Source of the DNA: Roseiarcus sp963741405 | GTDB taxonomy: Bacteria; Pseudomonadota; Alphaproteobacteria; Rhizobiales; Beijerinckiaceae | Direction: 5' to 3' | DNA: 64,000 bases | Assembly (NCBI GenBank): GCA_963741405.1 | Contig: CAVUHX010000007.1 | Span: 62,001 to 126,000, forward strand | Shown here: positions 1-9,441 of the stretch, piece by piece | Numbering within the stretch: the stretch's first letter is position 1 | Layout of the letters: the number at the start of each line of letters is the position of its first letter | The notes under the pieces: model-generated | The model's input: only the letters and a program-made list of their open reading frames with translations | Told to the model about the DNA's origin: nothing | Database searches by the model: none | Program-made: the position numbers and the translations under genes

Positions 1-748
1 AGAGAGGGCTAGAAAAACGAGGCATGGATAAAGGTAGACGACAAAGGGGCGAGACACAAGGAAAAGAACGGCTTCTGCACGCAGATCGGAAACGCGCAGT
101 TAGACTGGTTCGGGAAAAGGGTAAAAAGAGAGGTCTAAACTAACTAGACTGTAGCGAGAAGGGCAAGGCGATAACGTCAACAATGACGAAGCTCTGGCCT
201 ATATGCGCGAGAGCGCGCTCGCCGGACCGTAAACGCGAGCCTGAACGAGCAGGAGAATAGAGTCTACGCGGATCGGGCGGCCTGGAAAGCTCATATGGAG
301 CGGCTAGGCGTAGACACAATGAAGGTAGATAGAGATAGAGTGCTGATAGACACAGAAGGCGCTCTGTGGGGCAGCGTCAAGGCGAATGGCTAGCTAGAGG
401 ACACTGTGATAGACAGCGACGACGACGGCGAGTACAATGTAGGCGAGCATGGACTGTGCTGGGTAGATGCGGAACGTCTGGTACACAAACTAGACAATAC
501 AAGGAAGAGAAACGAGAAGAAAAGAGATGCAACTGCGATATCAACTGGCTGTTCTACGGCAGTCTCAAAGCTAGGCGCCGCGATCATCACGGCGCGCAAG
601 GCCACCTAGACGGCGCGGTCGATCGCAACTACGGCTGCAGGACCGGCTACGCCACCCTCGACCGGTAGCTCGCGCGCCTGCGGGCCAACAAGAGCGAATC
701 GCTCAGGGTCCTCGAACGGCCCGACATCCCGCACAACACCAACGGATA
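1..748 (+). pseudogene. Degenerate IS66-like transposase remnant
   Basis: Pieces of an IS66-type transposase can be read across frames: ALAYMRESALAGP near 190-230, then ADRAAWKAHMERLGV, EGALWGSV and LCWVDAERLVHKLD (270-495), then RTGYATLDR, a stop, LARLRANK and ERPDIPHNTNG (640-748). These match, in order, blocks of the IS66-like DDE family, ending in the motif usually read as ERPEIPLHTNGSEND. The gene has in-frame TAG stops, at least two frame changes and no start in the window. It is dead. The first 660 bases are purine-rich and full of TAG triplets, unlike the rest of the window. The family call rests on recalled motifs and is fairly sure; the exact limits are not. Confidence 0.75.
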
Positions 749-1063
749 AGAGAAAACGAAGGCTTCAACGTCCTGAAAAACAACGGCTACGAGCTTGAAC
801 ACAATTTCGGGCACGGCGAGACCAATCTGGCCATGACGCTCGCCGCGCTCAACTTGCTCGCCTTCGCCTGGCATACGGTTCTCGACCTTCTCGAACCGCC
901 CTGGCGAAAAGCGAGAGAGGCGGCGGAAAAGCGAACGAGCTTCTTTGCTCATCTTGCAACCCTGACCACCCTGGCGGTCTTCCCCGCCTGGTCCGATCTC
1001 CTCGAAGCCCTCGCCACCTTCATAATCCCACCCCACCTCCTCACAACCCAAAAAATCGAATAG
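749..1063 (+). pseudogene. C-terminal fragment of an IS4-like transposase
   Basis: One open stretch reads ENEGFNVLKNNGYELEHNFG, followed by LAALNLLAFAWHTVLDL and a final FPAWSDLLEAL, and ends in TAG at 1061-1063. This resembles the C-terminal part of IS4-like DDE transposases, where the E of ENEGFN.LK belongs to the catalytic region and is followed by a conserved NLLAF.FH segment. The upstream two thirds are absent. The fragment joins directly to the end of an IS66-like remnant, so two different elements have been fused by rearrangement. It lies 20 bases from a truncated EamA gene on the other strand, which suggests that this element caused that truncation. Confidence 0.7.
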
Positions 1064-1084
1064 GACCCTCGCCACGGCCGACTT

Positions 1085-1417
1085 TTAGAATTGCTGGAGA
1101 TAGGCGATCAGGCTTGCATCAGCGGGCCGCGCCCGGCGTAGCGCCGCGAAATAAAGCGCATGATAGCCGAACAGGCCGCCGATCCCGACGAGCCACACCC
1201 GCCAGGGCTGCGCAAGCAGCGCCAGCCGGCCCTGGACGGCGGCGTAGGCAAGCCCGCAAACCCCACCGACCGCAAAAGTAAGCGCGGCCAGTTCGAACGG
1301 CGGCGCTTCGCCGGAAAGTGCTGTCAGGAGGGCGAGCCCGGACCACAGGATGATCGCCCCGAATCCGATCAAGGTGGCCGACAGCCGGGGACGCGCGGCG
1401 AGAGAAGAACGACTCAT
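1085..1417 (-). pseudogene. Truncated EamA/DMT-family transporter (N-terminal third)
   Basis: The 110-residue product has three to four hydrophobic segments and the features of an EamA (drug/metabolite transporter) half: FGAIILWSGLALLTAL near residues 18-33, the FELAALTFAVGG segment, and FGYHALYFAALRRARPADAS before the end. Family members are about 290 residues with ten membrane helices. Here the frame stops at SLIAYLQQF, where intact homologues continue with a second EamA repeat. The break lies next to transposase debris, so the gene was probably cut by an insertion. It is unlikely to make a working transporter. Confidence 0.75.
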
Positions 1418-1563
1418 CGCCCGCTGCTAGCAGGCCGTCCAAGCGATGGAAAGCGCGGCGGAATCGCCCGAATTGCGGAGCCAAAGCCGGAACAAAAAGT
1501 CATCCCGCGCGTCTGTATCGTCGACGGGGTCGTCCGGACCCAATCGACCGGGCAACGTTACGT

Positions 1564-1587
1564 GAACATTACGAAGCTTTCATGTTC
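1564..1587. promoter_or_regulatory. Inverted repeat upstream of the degP-like gene
   Basis: GAACAT at 1564-1569 is mirrored by ATGTTC at 1582-1587, with 12 bases between and an AAGCTT core. It lies about 85 bases before the start of the HtrA protease gene, in the only gap where that gene's promoter can be. It may be an operator, possibly for the response regulator encoded downstream. No promoter hexamers are convincing. Confidence 0.25.
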
Positions 1588-1670
1588 GCGCCATGCGAAG
1601 GTTAGTCAGGAAGCGGCATTATACCGGGAAAGTGGTCGGGTGACGTCAATCGTCTGTGCGGGGTTTGGTG

Positions 1671-3179
1671 ATGCTTCCTGTCCGTTCTCGTTCTCTTCGT
1701 GCAGCACTCCTTGGGGCGGTCGCGGCTGCGGCGTTAGGCGGAGTTGCGTTCGAGAGGACGTTCGTTCCGGTTGACGCCGTTGCGGCGGGGCCGGCTTCTG
1801 CGCCGTCGGCGATTGCGCCGCAGCCGGCCGCAGGGCCGGCGTCCTTTGCCGACATCGTCGATCGGGTGAGGCCGGCCGTCGTATCGGTCAAGGTCAAGAT
1901 CACGGACGCCGACCCGACCGCCGACGAGGACTCCCAGGGTCTGCCGGACTTTCCGCAGAACAGCCCGTTCTATCATTTCTTCAGACATTTCGGACTGCCC
2001 GGCCACGGCGATGGGGACTTCATGCCGCACCGGCACTCGACCCAGGCGCAGGGTTCCGGGTTCTTCATCACGGCTGACGGCTACATCGTCACCAACAACC
2101 ATGTGGTCGACCACGCGAGCGAGGTCACGGTCACCACCGCCGACGGCAAGACCATGGCGGCGAAGGTTATCGGCGTCGACAGCAAGACCGACCTCGCGCT
2201 TCTCAAGGCGCAGGGGGCCGACTTTCCGTTCGTGACCTTCGCCTCGAAGCCGCCGCGGGTCGGAGACTGGGTGATCGCGGTCGGCAACCCGTTCGGGCTG
2301 GGCGGCACGGTGACGGCCGGCATCGTCTCGGCCCGGGGACGCGACATCGGATCAGGTCCCTACGACGAATTCCTGCAGATCGACGCGCCGGTCAACCACG
2401 GCAATTCGGGTGGGCCGACTTTCAATGCCGAGGGCGAAGTGGTGGGCGTCAACACCGCGATCTTTTCACCCTCCGGCGGAAGCGTCGGGATTGGCTTCGC
2501 CATTGCGAGCGATGTCGTCAAGACCGTCGTCCAGCAGCTCAAGGACAATGGCTTCGTGACCCGGGGCTGGATCGGGGTTGAAATTCAGCCCGTGACCGCC
2601 GATATCGCGGACAATCTCGGATTGAAGAGCGCCGCTGGCGCGCTCGTCGCGCAGGCGGAGAAGAACTCGCCGGCTGCCGCGGCTGGAATCAAGAGCGGCG
2701 ACGTGATTACGGCGGTGGATGGCGAAACCGTCGCCGATCCGCACGAGCTTGCCCGGCGGATTGCCGCGCTGGGGCCGAAAAAGACCGCGACGATCGCGCT
2801 GATCCGCAACGGCGCGCCGATGGCGATCGACGTCACGCTCGGGGCCATGCCCACCGATAAGACGGCGAGCGCGGGGCCGGGTTCAGGCGGCAGCGGAAGC
2901 GCCGACAACGCCTCCGTGTTGGCCAACCTGGGCCTGACGCTGCGGCGTGGTCAGGAGGGTGTTCTCGTGACCGACGTCGACCCCGACAGCGCGGCGGCGG
3001 ACAAGGGCCTGAAGGAAGGAGACCTGATTCTTGAAGTCGCGGGCAAACCGGTCAGCCGGCCATCCGAGGTGGCGCAGGCGATCGACACGGCCAAGAGCGA
3101 CGGCAAGAAGAGCGTTTTGATGCGCGTGAAGTCGGGGGAGGGCGAGCACTTCCTCGCTCTGCCAACCCGCGCATCCTAA
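1671..3179 (+). CDS. Periplasmic HtrA/DegP-family serine endoprotease
   Basis: This 502-residue protein would be an exported Do-like protease that degrades or refolds damaged envelope proteins. The N-terminus has arginines followed by an Ala/Leu-rich segment, consistent with a signal peptide or anchor. The trypsin-like triad is visible as His144 (TNNHVVDHA), Asp174 (DSKTDLALLK) and Ser246 (HGNSGGP). Two PDZ domains follow, at about residues 290-380 and 410-495. Length fits the family. The ATG at 1671 is chosen because a GGGG stretch lies 7 bases upstream; GTG at 1656 would add five residues. An OmpR-type regulator and sensor kinase follow 220 bases downstream, an arrangement common for envelope-stress systems. 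Confidence 0.93.
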   Translation: MLPVRSRSLRAALLGAVAAAALGGVAFERTFVPVDAVAAGPASAPSAIAPQPAAGPASFADIVDRVRPAVVSVKVKITDADPTADEDSQGLPDFPQNSPFYHFFRHFGLPGHGDGDFMPHRHSTQAQGSGFFITADGYIVTNNHVVDHASEVTVTTADGKTMAAKVIGVDSKTDLALLKAQGADFPFVTFASKPPRVGDWVIAVGNPFGLGGTVTAGIVSARGRDIGSGPYDEFLQIDAPVNHGNSGGPTFNAEGEVVGVNTAIFSPSGGSVGIGFAIASDVVKTVVQQLKDNGFVTRGWIGVEIQPVTADIADNLGLKSAAGALVAQAEKNSPAAAAGIKSGDVITAVDGETVADPHELARRIAALGPKKTATIALIRNGAPMAIDVTLGAMPTDKTASAGPGSGGSGSADNASVLANLGLTLRRGQEGVLVTDVDPDSAAADKGLKEGDLILEVAGKPVSRPSEVAQAIDTAKSDGKKSVLMRVKSGEGEHFLALPTRAS

Positions 3180-3398
3180 AATTGTCGGCGCTCGCGTCGG
3201 GCGCCGACCTCGTATGGACGGTAGGGTATTTGGGCTTGTCCCCGGCCCAGCGCGAAGCGCGCCCTGCACGTCCAGTCGGCGGTCGCACAATCCCCGCCCG
3301 CGCGACCCCGGCAAGGTGGCGGCAGGTCCTTACAAAGCCCCCCGAGGGCCTGCCGCCATTCCTTTGGCCTCTTGAGCCAGAACGGCTATATATCCTCC

Positions 3399-4082
3399 AT
3401 GCGCATCCTTGTGATTGAAGACGACCGGGAGGCGGCGGCCTATCTCGCCAAGGCTTTTCGCGAGGCGGGGCACGTCGTCGACGTCGCCCACGACGGGGTG
3501 ACCGGATACGACATGGCGGTGGACGGCGCCTATGACGTCGCGATCGTCGACCGGATGCTGCCGAAGATGGACGGGCTGACCCTGGTCGGCGCATTGCGCA
3601 ATCAGAAGGACGAGACGCCGATCCTGATCCTGTCGGCCCTCGGCCAGGTGGACGACCGGGTGAAAGGTCTGCGCGCCGGCGGCGACGACTATCTCGCCAA
3701 GCCCTACGCCTTTTCCGAATTACTCGCCCGGGTCGAGACGCTCGCCCGCCGGAAGCCCAAGGGCGCGCCGGAGGAGACCGTCTATCGCGTCGGCGATCTC
3801 ACGCTCGACCGCCTTTCCCACAAGGTGACGCGCGCCGGCGAAGAGATCGTCCTGCAGCCGCGCGAGTTCCGCCTGCTCGAATATCTCATGCAGAACGCGG
3901 GAAAGGTCGTCACGCGCACGATGCTGCTCGAGCACGTCTGGGACTATCATTTCGACCCGCAGACGAACGTGATCGATGTCCATGTGTCGCGACTTCGCGC
4001 CAAGATCGATCGTGATTTCGACGCGCCTTTGCTGAGCACGGTGCGCGGCGCGGGATACATGATCCGTGACGGCGGTCGGTAA
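3399..4082 (+). CDS. OmpR-family response regulator
   Basis: This two-component transcription factor has 227 residues. The receiver domain (1-115) has the acidic pair in IEDD, the phosphoacceptor Asp51 (VDRMLPKMDG) and a lysine in YLAKPY. A winged-helix DNA-binding domain (about 130-225) ends in the typical TVRGAGYMI. The ATG at 3399 begins the conserved MRILVIEDD; an upstream TTG would add a non-conserved stub. The end overlaps the sensor kinase start by 17 bases, so the two are translationally coupled. The HtrA protease lies just upstream, so envelope stress is a plausible input, but this is inferred from position only. Confidence 0.95.
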   Translation: MRILVIEDDREAAAYLAKAFREAGHVVDVAHDGVTGYDMAVDGAYDVAIVDRMLPKMDGLTLVGALRNQKDETPILILSALGQVDDRVKGLRAGGDDYLAKPYAFSELLARVETLARRKPKGAPEETVYRVGDLTLDRLSHKVTRAGEEIVLQPREFRLLEYLMQNAGKVVTRTMLLEHVWDYHFDPQTNVIDVHVSRLRAKIDRDFDAPLLSTVRGAGYMIRDGGR

Positions 4083-5514
4083 ACTCTTCCGCGCCACCGC
4101 TTTCCGTCTCGCGCTGGCGATTCTGGCCCTGAGCGCCGTCGGCGCGGGCATCGTTTTGACCGCGGTCGCCTGGCAGGTCGTCAAGCTCGTCGACGAGGAG
4201 ACTGGCCGGACGATCGACGTCGAGGCCAAGGGCCTCATCGATACCTACGATCGTGAAGGTCTGATCGGGCTTTATCAGGTCATCGAAGCGAGAAAGCGCG
4301 AGCCCGGCGCGTCTCTCTACCTCCTGACCAATCCCGCCGGCAAATCGCTGGCCGGCAATGTCCAGCAGATTCCCCCCGGCGTTCTGGAGCGGAAGGGTTT
4401 CGTCGACGTCTTCTATCGCAGCAGCGTCGGGGGCGAGCGGACACACCAGGCGCTGGTCCGGATCTACCGGCTCCCGCCTGGCTTCCTGCTTCTGGTGGGC
4501 CATGACCTTGCCGATCGAGGCCGGATCGAAAAGGTCATGGTCCGCGCGCTCGCCGTTTCCCTGATCTTCTTCGCCGCGCTCGCCGCGCTCGGCGCGCTGT
4601 TCGTCGCCCGGCGGGTGCTCAAGCGCATCGACGACATGAACACGTCGGCGCACGGCATCATGGCCGGCGACCTGACGCGGCGGCTGCCGGTCTCTGGCTC
4701 GGGCGACGAAATCGACCGACTGGCCGAAGGGCTAAACGAGATGCTCGGGCGGATCGGCGAGCTGATGCAAGGCTTGCGTGAGGTGTCCGACAACATCGCC
4801 CACGACCTGCGCACGCCGCTCACCCGTCTGCGAAACCACGCCGAGGCCGCGCTTGCGTTCGGCGGCGACGCTGCGAGTTACCGGGCGGCGCTCGAAAAGA
4901 CGATCGAGGAGTCCGACGGACTGATCCGGATTTTCAACGCGCTTCTCTTGATCGCGCGCGCCGAGGCGGGCGGCGATGTCGAGGGGCTTCAGCCGTTCGA
5001 CGTCGGCGAGGCGGCCCGCAGCGTCGCCGAACTCTACGAACCGATCGCCGAGGAGGAGGGCGTTGCGCTGAGAGTGGAGACCGACGGCGAGCTCGCAGTG
5101 CGCGGAAACCGCGAACTCATCGGGCAGACAATCGCCAATCTGGTCGACAACGCCCTAAAATATGCGGCTCCGAAGGACGACGGCCCAGCCGGCGTCAGGC
5201 CGGAGGTGCTGATCCGCGTGCGCCGGTCCGGAGGCCTGGTCGAGCTGACCGTGGCCGATCGTGGCCCCGGCATAGCGACCGCGGACCGGGTGCGCGTCCT
5301 CGACCGCTTCGTCCGCCTGGAAGGCTCCCGCTCGCGACCGGGGTCCGGTCTCGGTCTTTCGCTCGCCGCTGCGGTGGCGAGGATGCATGGGGGAACGGTC
5401 GAGCTCGAAGACAACGAGCCGGGTTTGCGCGTGCGCGTGACGCTGCCCGCCGAAGCGCCTCTGATGCTGCGCGCGCCGGCCAACGGGGGCGTGCATGAAC
5501 CCGTCGCTGGCTGA
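4066..5514 (+). CDS. Membrane-bound sensor histidine kinase
   Basis: This is the partner of the preceding response regulator. It has 482 residues. A first membrane helix lies at about 13-35, a periplasmic sensor region follows to about 158, and a second helix at about 159-181. A HAMP linker comes next, then a dimerisation/phosphoacceptor domain with His246 in DNIAHDLRTPL, and an ATPase domain with the N box NLVDNALKYA and glycine-rich GPGIA and GSGLGLSL. The GTG start at 4066 overlaps the regulator gene. The 3' end overlaps glnE by 20 bases, so the pair is probably co-transcribed with glnE. The signal it senses cannot be told from the sequence. Confidence 0.94.
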   Translation: MTAVGKLFRATAFRLALAILALSAVGAGIVLTAVAWQVVKLVDEETGRTIDVEAKGLIDTYDREGLIGLYQVIEARKREPGASLYLLTNPAGKSLAGNVQQIPPGVLERKGFVDVFYRSSVGGERTHQALVRIYRLPPGFLLLVGHDLADRGRIEKVMVRALAVSLIFFAALAALGALFVARRVLKRIDDMNTSAHGIMAGDLTRRLPVSGSGDEIDRLAEGLNEMLGRIGELMQGLREVSDNIAHDLRTPLTRLRNHAEAALAFGGDAASYRAALEKTIEESDGLIRIFNALLLIARAEAGGDVEGLQPFDVGEAARSVAELYEPIAEEEGVALRVETDGELAVRGNRELIGQTIANLVDNALKYAAPKDDGPAGVRPEVLIRVRRSGGLVELTVADRGPGIATADRVRVLDRFVRLEGSRSRPGSGLGLSLAAAVARMHGGTVELEDNEPGLRVRVTLPAEAPLMLRAPANGGVHEPVAG

Positions 5515-8422
5515 GAGCCTCGTCGCCGCTCCGCGGCTCGCCGCGCCAGCCGCCGCGCGGCGCAAGCTCGCCGCGCTCGCCGCGGACCCTGATGCAAAAG
5601 CCGTCGTCCCGGCACTCGGAAACGACAGGGTCCGCGCTCTACTTCTTGGCCTTGCCGATCATTCTCCCTATCTCTGGAGCCTCGTCGCGGAAGACCCCGC
5701 TCGGCTTGCGCGCCTGCTCGCCGCGCCTCCCCGCGAATCGCTCGAGGCCCTGCTTGCGGGGCTCACCGCCCGTTGCGGCGAGAACGAGGCGGAGCTGATG
5801 AGCGCGCTTCGTCGCGCCAAGCGCGAGGCCGCGCTGATCGTCGCGCTCGCCGATGTCGGAGGGGTCTGGGACGTGATCGAGGCGACGGAGGCCCTGACCC
5901 TGTTCGCCGATGCAGCCGTCGGCGCCGCGCTGAGCTTCGTCCTGCGCCAGAATGCCCGCGCAGGACGCCTCGCGCTCGATCCCGACGCGCCCGACCCGCA
6001 GAAGGGGTCGGGCGTCGTCGTGCTGGCGCTCGGAAAACATGGCGCGCGCGAGCTCAACTATTCGAGCGACATCGACCTTATCGTCCTTTATGACCCGGCC
6101 GCAGCCTCGATCCCGACAGGGACGGAGCCCGCCCCGCTCTTCGTTCGCATCACCAAGGCGCTCGCCCGCCTCCTGCAGGAGCGCACGAGCGACGGCTACG
6201 TTCTGCGAGTCGATCTGCGCCTCAGGCCGGACCCGGCGTCGACTCCGGTCGCGCTCTCGACGCTGAGCGCTTACGCCTACTATGAGACGCTCGGCCAGAA
6301 CTGGGAGCGCGCCGCCCTGATCAAGGCGCGGCCCGCCGCGGGCGATCTCGAACTCGGCCGGCGCTTTCTCGAAGAGCTCGCGCCCTTCATCTGGCGCAAG
6401 TACTTCGACTACGCATCGATCGCCGACATCCACGCGATGAAACGCCAGATCCATGCGGTTCGCGGACACGACCGCGTCGTCGTTCCCGGCCATGACGTGA
6501 AGCTCGGCCGTGGCGGCATCCGCGAAGTCGAGTTCTTCGTCCAGACGCAGCAACTCATTTTCGGCGGCCGGCGGCCGCAGATGCGCGGATCGCGCACGCT
6601 CGACATGCTGCGCCAGCTCCACGCCGACAAGTGGGTGACGGCCGAAGCGGTCGACGACCTGAGTCGGGCCTATGTCTTCCTGCGCCGGGTGGAGCACAGG
6701 TTGCAGATGATTGCCGATGAGCAGACCCAGCGGCTGCCGTACGAGCCTGCGGAACTCGCGCGGTTCGCCAGGTTTTGCGGCTATGCGCGGCTCGAATTCT
6801 TCGCCAGGGAGCTGACCCAGCACCTGACGCGGGTCGAGCGGCACTATGCCCGCCTGTTCGAGGAGGCGCCGACGCTGAGCGGCGCGACCGGCAACCTGGT
6901 CTTCACCGGCGTGGTCAACGATCCGGAGACGCTGGCGACGCTGCGCCGGATCGGCTTTCGCCAGCCGGAAGCGGCGGCGGAGACGATCCGCGGCTGGCAT
7001 TTCGGCAGGCGCGCGGCCGTGCGCAGCGCTCGCGCGCGCGAGGTGCTGACGGAAGTCACGCCCGCTCTGCTGGAGGCCTTTGCCGGCTCGGGCGACGCCG
7101 ACGCAGCCCTCGCCGCTTTCGACGAGGCGATGGCGCACATGAACGCATCGGTCGAACTCCTATCGATCCTGCGCTCGAATGCGAACGTGCGCGAACTGTT
7201 CGGCGACGTGCTCGGCTCCGCGCCGCGGCTGGCGCAGGTCGTCGCGACCCGCCCGCATGTGCTCAATTCGGCGATCGATCCGGGCCGGGGAAACAGTTTC
7301 GAGGAAGGCCTCGGGGAAGAGGACATGCGCGAGCGGGCCGAAGCCTATGTGGCGCAGGCTCGTACCTACGAGGACGCGCTCGACCGGGCGCGCGACTTCG
7401 CATCGGAGGAGATGTTCCTCATCGGCCTCAATCTGCTGTCGGGCCGGCTCGATCCGGACCGGGCGGGACGGGCCTACAGCGCCCTCGCCCAGGGGCTGGT
7501 CGGAACCCTTCTGAAGCGGGTCGAGGAGGCCTTCGCCGCCGACCATGGCGCGGTCGGCGGAGGACGCATGGCGGTCGTCGCGTTAGGCAAGCTCGGCTCG
7601 CGCGAGATGACGGCGGCCTCGGATCTCGATCTCATCCTGATCTACGACTTTCCCGCGGACGCCGGCGAATCCGACGGGGCGAGGCCGCTCGGCGCCAGCG
7701 TCTATTATTCGCGCCTGACCCAGCGCCTGCTCGCCGCTTTGACCGCGCCGACCCGGAGAGGCAAGCTCTACGAAGTCGACATGCGGCTCAGGCCCTCCGG
7801 CCGCCAGGGACCGCTCGCGACCCAGTTCTCCGCTTTCGCCCTCTACCAGCGCGACGAAGCGGAGACATGGGAGCACATGGCGCTGACGCGCGCCCGGGTC
7901 GTCGCCGGGGACGCCAGCCTCGCCACGGATATCTCGGACGCCGTGCGCGAAGTCCTCCTGTGCAAGCGCGACGCGGACGACATCGCCCGCGAGGTGCTCA
8001 AGATGCGCGCCTTGATCGCTCAAGAGAAAGGCGACAGGGACCCCTGGGATCTGAAGCTGGTCAAGGGCGGGCTGATGGACGTCGAGTTCGTCGCCCAATA
8101 TCTGAGCCTCGCCTTCGCCCACGCGCGGCCCGACATCCTCGACGTGTCGACCCGGACGGTGATCGAGAAGGCCGGTCTCGCGGCCCTTCTGTCGCCCGGC
8201 CAGGTCGAGACGCTGGTCGAGGCGCACCGGCTCTACACCGACGCGACGCAGTTCATGCGCCTCGCCGTCGCCGGCCCGTTCGACCCGGAGACGGCGGCCG
8301 CCGGCGTCAAGCGCCGCATTGCCGCAGCGACCGGTTTTCCCGACTTCGAAGCCTTGGTCGCGGCGCTCGACAAGTCGCGGATAAAGGTGCGCGAGGTCTA
8401 CGAGGCGATCCTCTGCCGATGA
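5495..8422 (+). CDS. glnE: Bifunctional glutamine synthetase adenylyltransferase/adenylyl-removing enzyme
   Basis: GlnE attaches AMP to glutamine synthetase or removes it, setting nitrogen assimilation according to the PII state. The protein has 975 residues, the normal size, with two nucleotidyltransferase domains in tandem. The N-terminal domain carries GKHGARELNYSSDIDLIVLY and the C-terminal domain carries GKLGSREMTAASDLDLILIY, both with the G..GS/A-E-....SD.DL signature. Conserved helical linker segments such as GRGGIREVEFFVQ and KGGLMDVEFVAQY are present. It starts inside the end of the sensor kinase gene, suggesting read-through from that operon. No damage is visible. Confidence 0.97.
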   Translation: MNPSLAESLVAAPRLAAPAAARRKLAALAADPDAKAVVPALGNDRVRALLLGLADHSPYLWSLVAEDPARLARLLAAPPRESLEALLAGLTARCGENEAELMSALRRAKREAALIVALADVGGVWDVIEATEALTLFADAAVGAALSFVLRQNARAGRLALDPDAPDPQKGSGVVVLALGKHGARELNYSSDIDLIVLYDPAAASIPTGTEPAPLFVRITKALARLLQERTSDGYVLRVDLRLRPDPASTPVALSTLSAYAYYETLGQNWERAALIKARPAAGDLELGRRFLEELAPFIWRKYFDYASIADIHAMKRQIHAVRGHDRVVVPGHDVKLGRGGIREVEFFVQTQQLIFGGRRPQMRGSRTLDMLRQLHADKWVTAEAVDDLSRAYVFLRRVEHRLQMIADEQTQRLPYEPAELARFARFCGYARLEFFARELTQHLTRVERHYARLFEEAPTLSGATGNLVFTGVVNDPETLATLRRIGFRQPEAAAETIRGWHFGRRAAVRSARAREVLTEVTPALLEAFAGSGDADAALAAFDEAMAHMNASVELLSILRSNANVRELFGDVLGSAPRLAQVVATRPHVLNSAIDPGRGNSFEEGLGEEDMRERAEAYVAQARTYEDALDRARDFASEEMFLIGLNLLSGRLDPDRAGRAYSALAQGLVGTLLKRVEEAFAADHGAVGGGRMAVVALGKLGSREMTAASDLDLILIYDFPADAGESDGARPLGASVYYSRLTQRLLAALTAPTRRGKLYEVDMRLRPSGRQGPLATQFSAFALYQRDEAETWEHMALTRARVVAGDASLATDISDAVREVLLCKRDADDIAREVLKMRALIAQEKGDRDPWDLKLVKGGLMDVEFVAQYLSLAFAHARPDILDVSTRTVIEKAGLAALLSPGQVETLVEAHRLYTDATQFMRLAVAGPFDPETAAAGVKRRIAAATGFPDFEALVAALDKSRIKVREVYEAILCR

Positions 8423-8497
8423 CGGCCTCGCCCGGATGAGAACGTTGCAACGGCCGCGGAACTCGGCGATCGTTGAGGCCCCTTTCGGAGGACGCAC

Positions 8498-9373
8498 ATG
8501 AGCATTCTGGTCACCGGCGGCACGGGAACGATCGGTTCGCAGGTGGTTCGGCTCCTGGCCGCGCGGGGCGCGGAGGTCTGCGTCTTCGCGCGAAGCCCAG
8601 AGAGGGCCTCCTTTCCGCAAGGCGTCAAGGTCGCGAAGGGCGATCTGATGGACGTCGAATCGGTTCGCGCGGCGCTGGCTAAAACCCGGACTCTCTTTCT
8701 CTTGAACGCGGTTTCGTCCGACGAGCTGACCCAGGCGCTGATTGCGCTCAATCTCGCCCGCGAGGCCGGCGTCGAGCGGGTCGTCTATTTCTCGGTTATC
8801 CACAGCGACCGCTACGTCAATGTGCCGCACTTCGCTGGCAAGTACACGGCCGAGCGGATGATCATCGGGATGGGCCTCCCGGCGACCATCCTGCGGCCGG
8901 CCTATTTCATGGACAACGACGCGGGGCTCAAGGACGCTATCGCCGGCGCAGGCGTCTATCCCATGCCGATCGGCTCGAAGGGCCTGGCGATGGTCGCCGC
9001 AAGCGACATCGCGGAGATCGCTGCGCTCGAACTCCTGCGGCGCGACCGGTCGGCGAGCCCCTTGCCGCAAACGTCGTTCGACGTCGTGGGTCCGGATGTT
9101 CTGACCGGTTCCTCGGTCGCCGCGATCTGGTCGGAGGCTCTCGGCCGCGAGGTCGCCTACGCCGGCGACGACACGCGGGCCTTCGAGCACGCGGTCGGAG
9201 CGCATGCGCCCGGCTGGATGGCCTATGACATGAAGGTTATGGCCGACCGGTTCCAGACCGAGGGCATGCTGCCGGAAGAGGGCGACGCCGACCGCCTTGC
9301 AGCCATCCTCGGCCGCCCGTTGCGGCGCTATCGCGACTTCGCCGCCGAGACCGCCGCGGGCTGGCGGCGGTAA
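8498..9373 (+). CDS. NmrA-like NAD(P)-binding protein (atypical SDR)
   Basis: The 291-residue protein has a Rossmann fold with the nucleotide-binding motif VTGGTGTIGSQV at residues 4-15. It resembles the NmrA/QOR2-like branch of atypical short-chain dehydrogenases, which lack the classical Tyr-Lys pair in its usual setting and often act as redox sensors or NADPH-dependent oxidoreductases. A GGAG ribosome site sits 9 bases before the ATG at 8498. It lies 75 bases after glnE on the same strand and may share its transcript, but it has no obvious functional link to it. The substrate is unknown. Confidence 0.85.
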   Translation: MSILVTGGTGTIGSQVVRLLAARGAEVCVFARSPERASFPQGVKVAKGDLMDVESVRAALAKTRTLFLLNAVSSDELTQALIALNLAREAGVERVVYFSVIHSDRYVNVPHFAGKYTAERMIIGMGLPATILRPAYFMDNDAGLKDAIAGAGVYPMPIGSKGLAMVAASDIAEIAALELLRRDRSASPLPQTSFDVVGPDVLTGSSVAAIWSEALGREVAYAGDDTRAFEHAVGAHAPGWMAYDMKVMADRFQTEGMLPEEGDADRLAAILGRPLRRYRDFAAETAAGWRR

Positions 9374-9441
9374 GGATCCTGCAGGCGCCGCAATCTGTAG
9401 CCGCGCCCGCCGAGCGCGGCTGGCGCGATCACCGATCGCGC

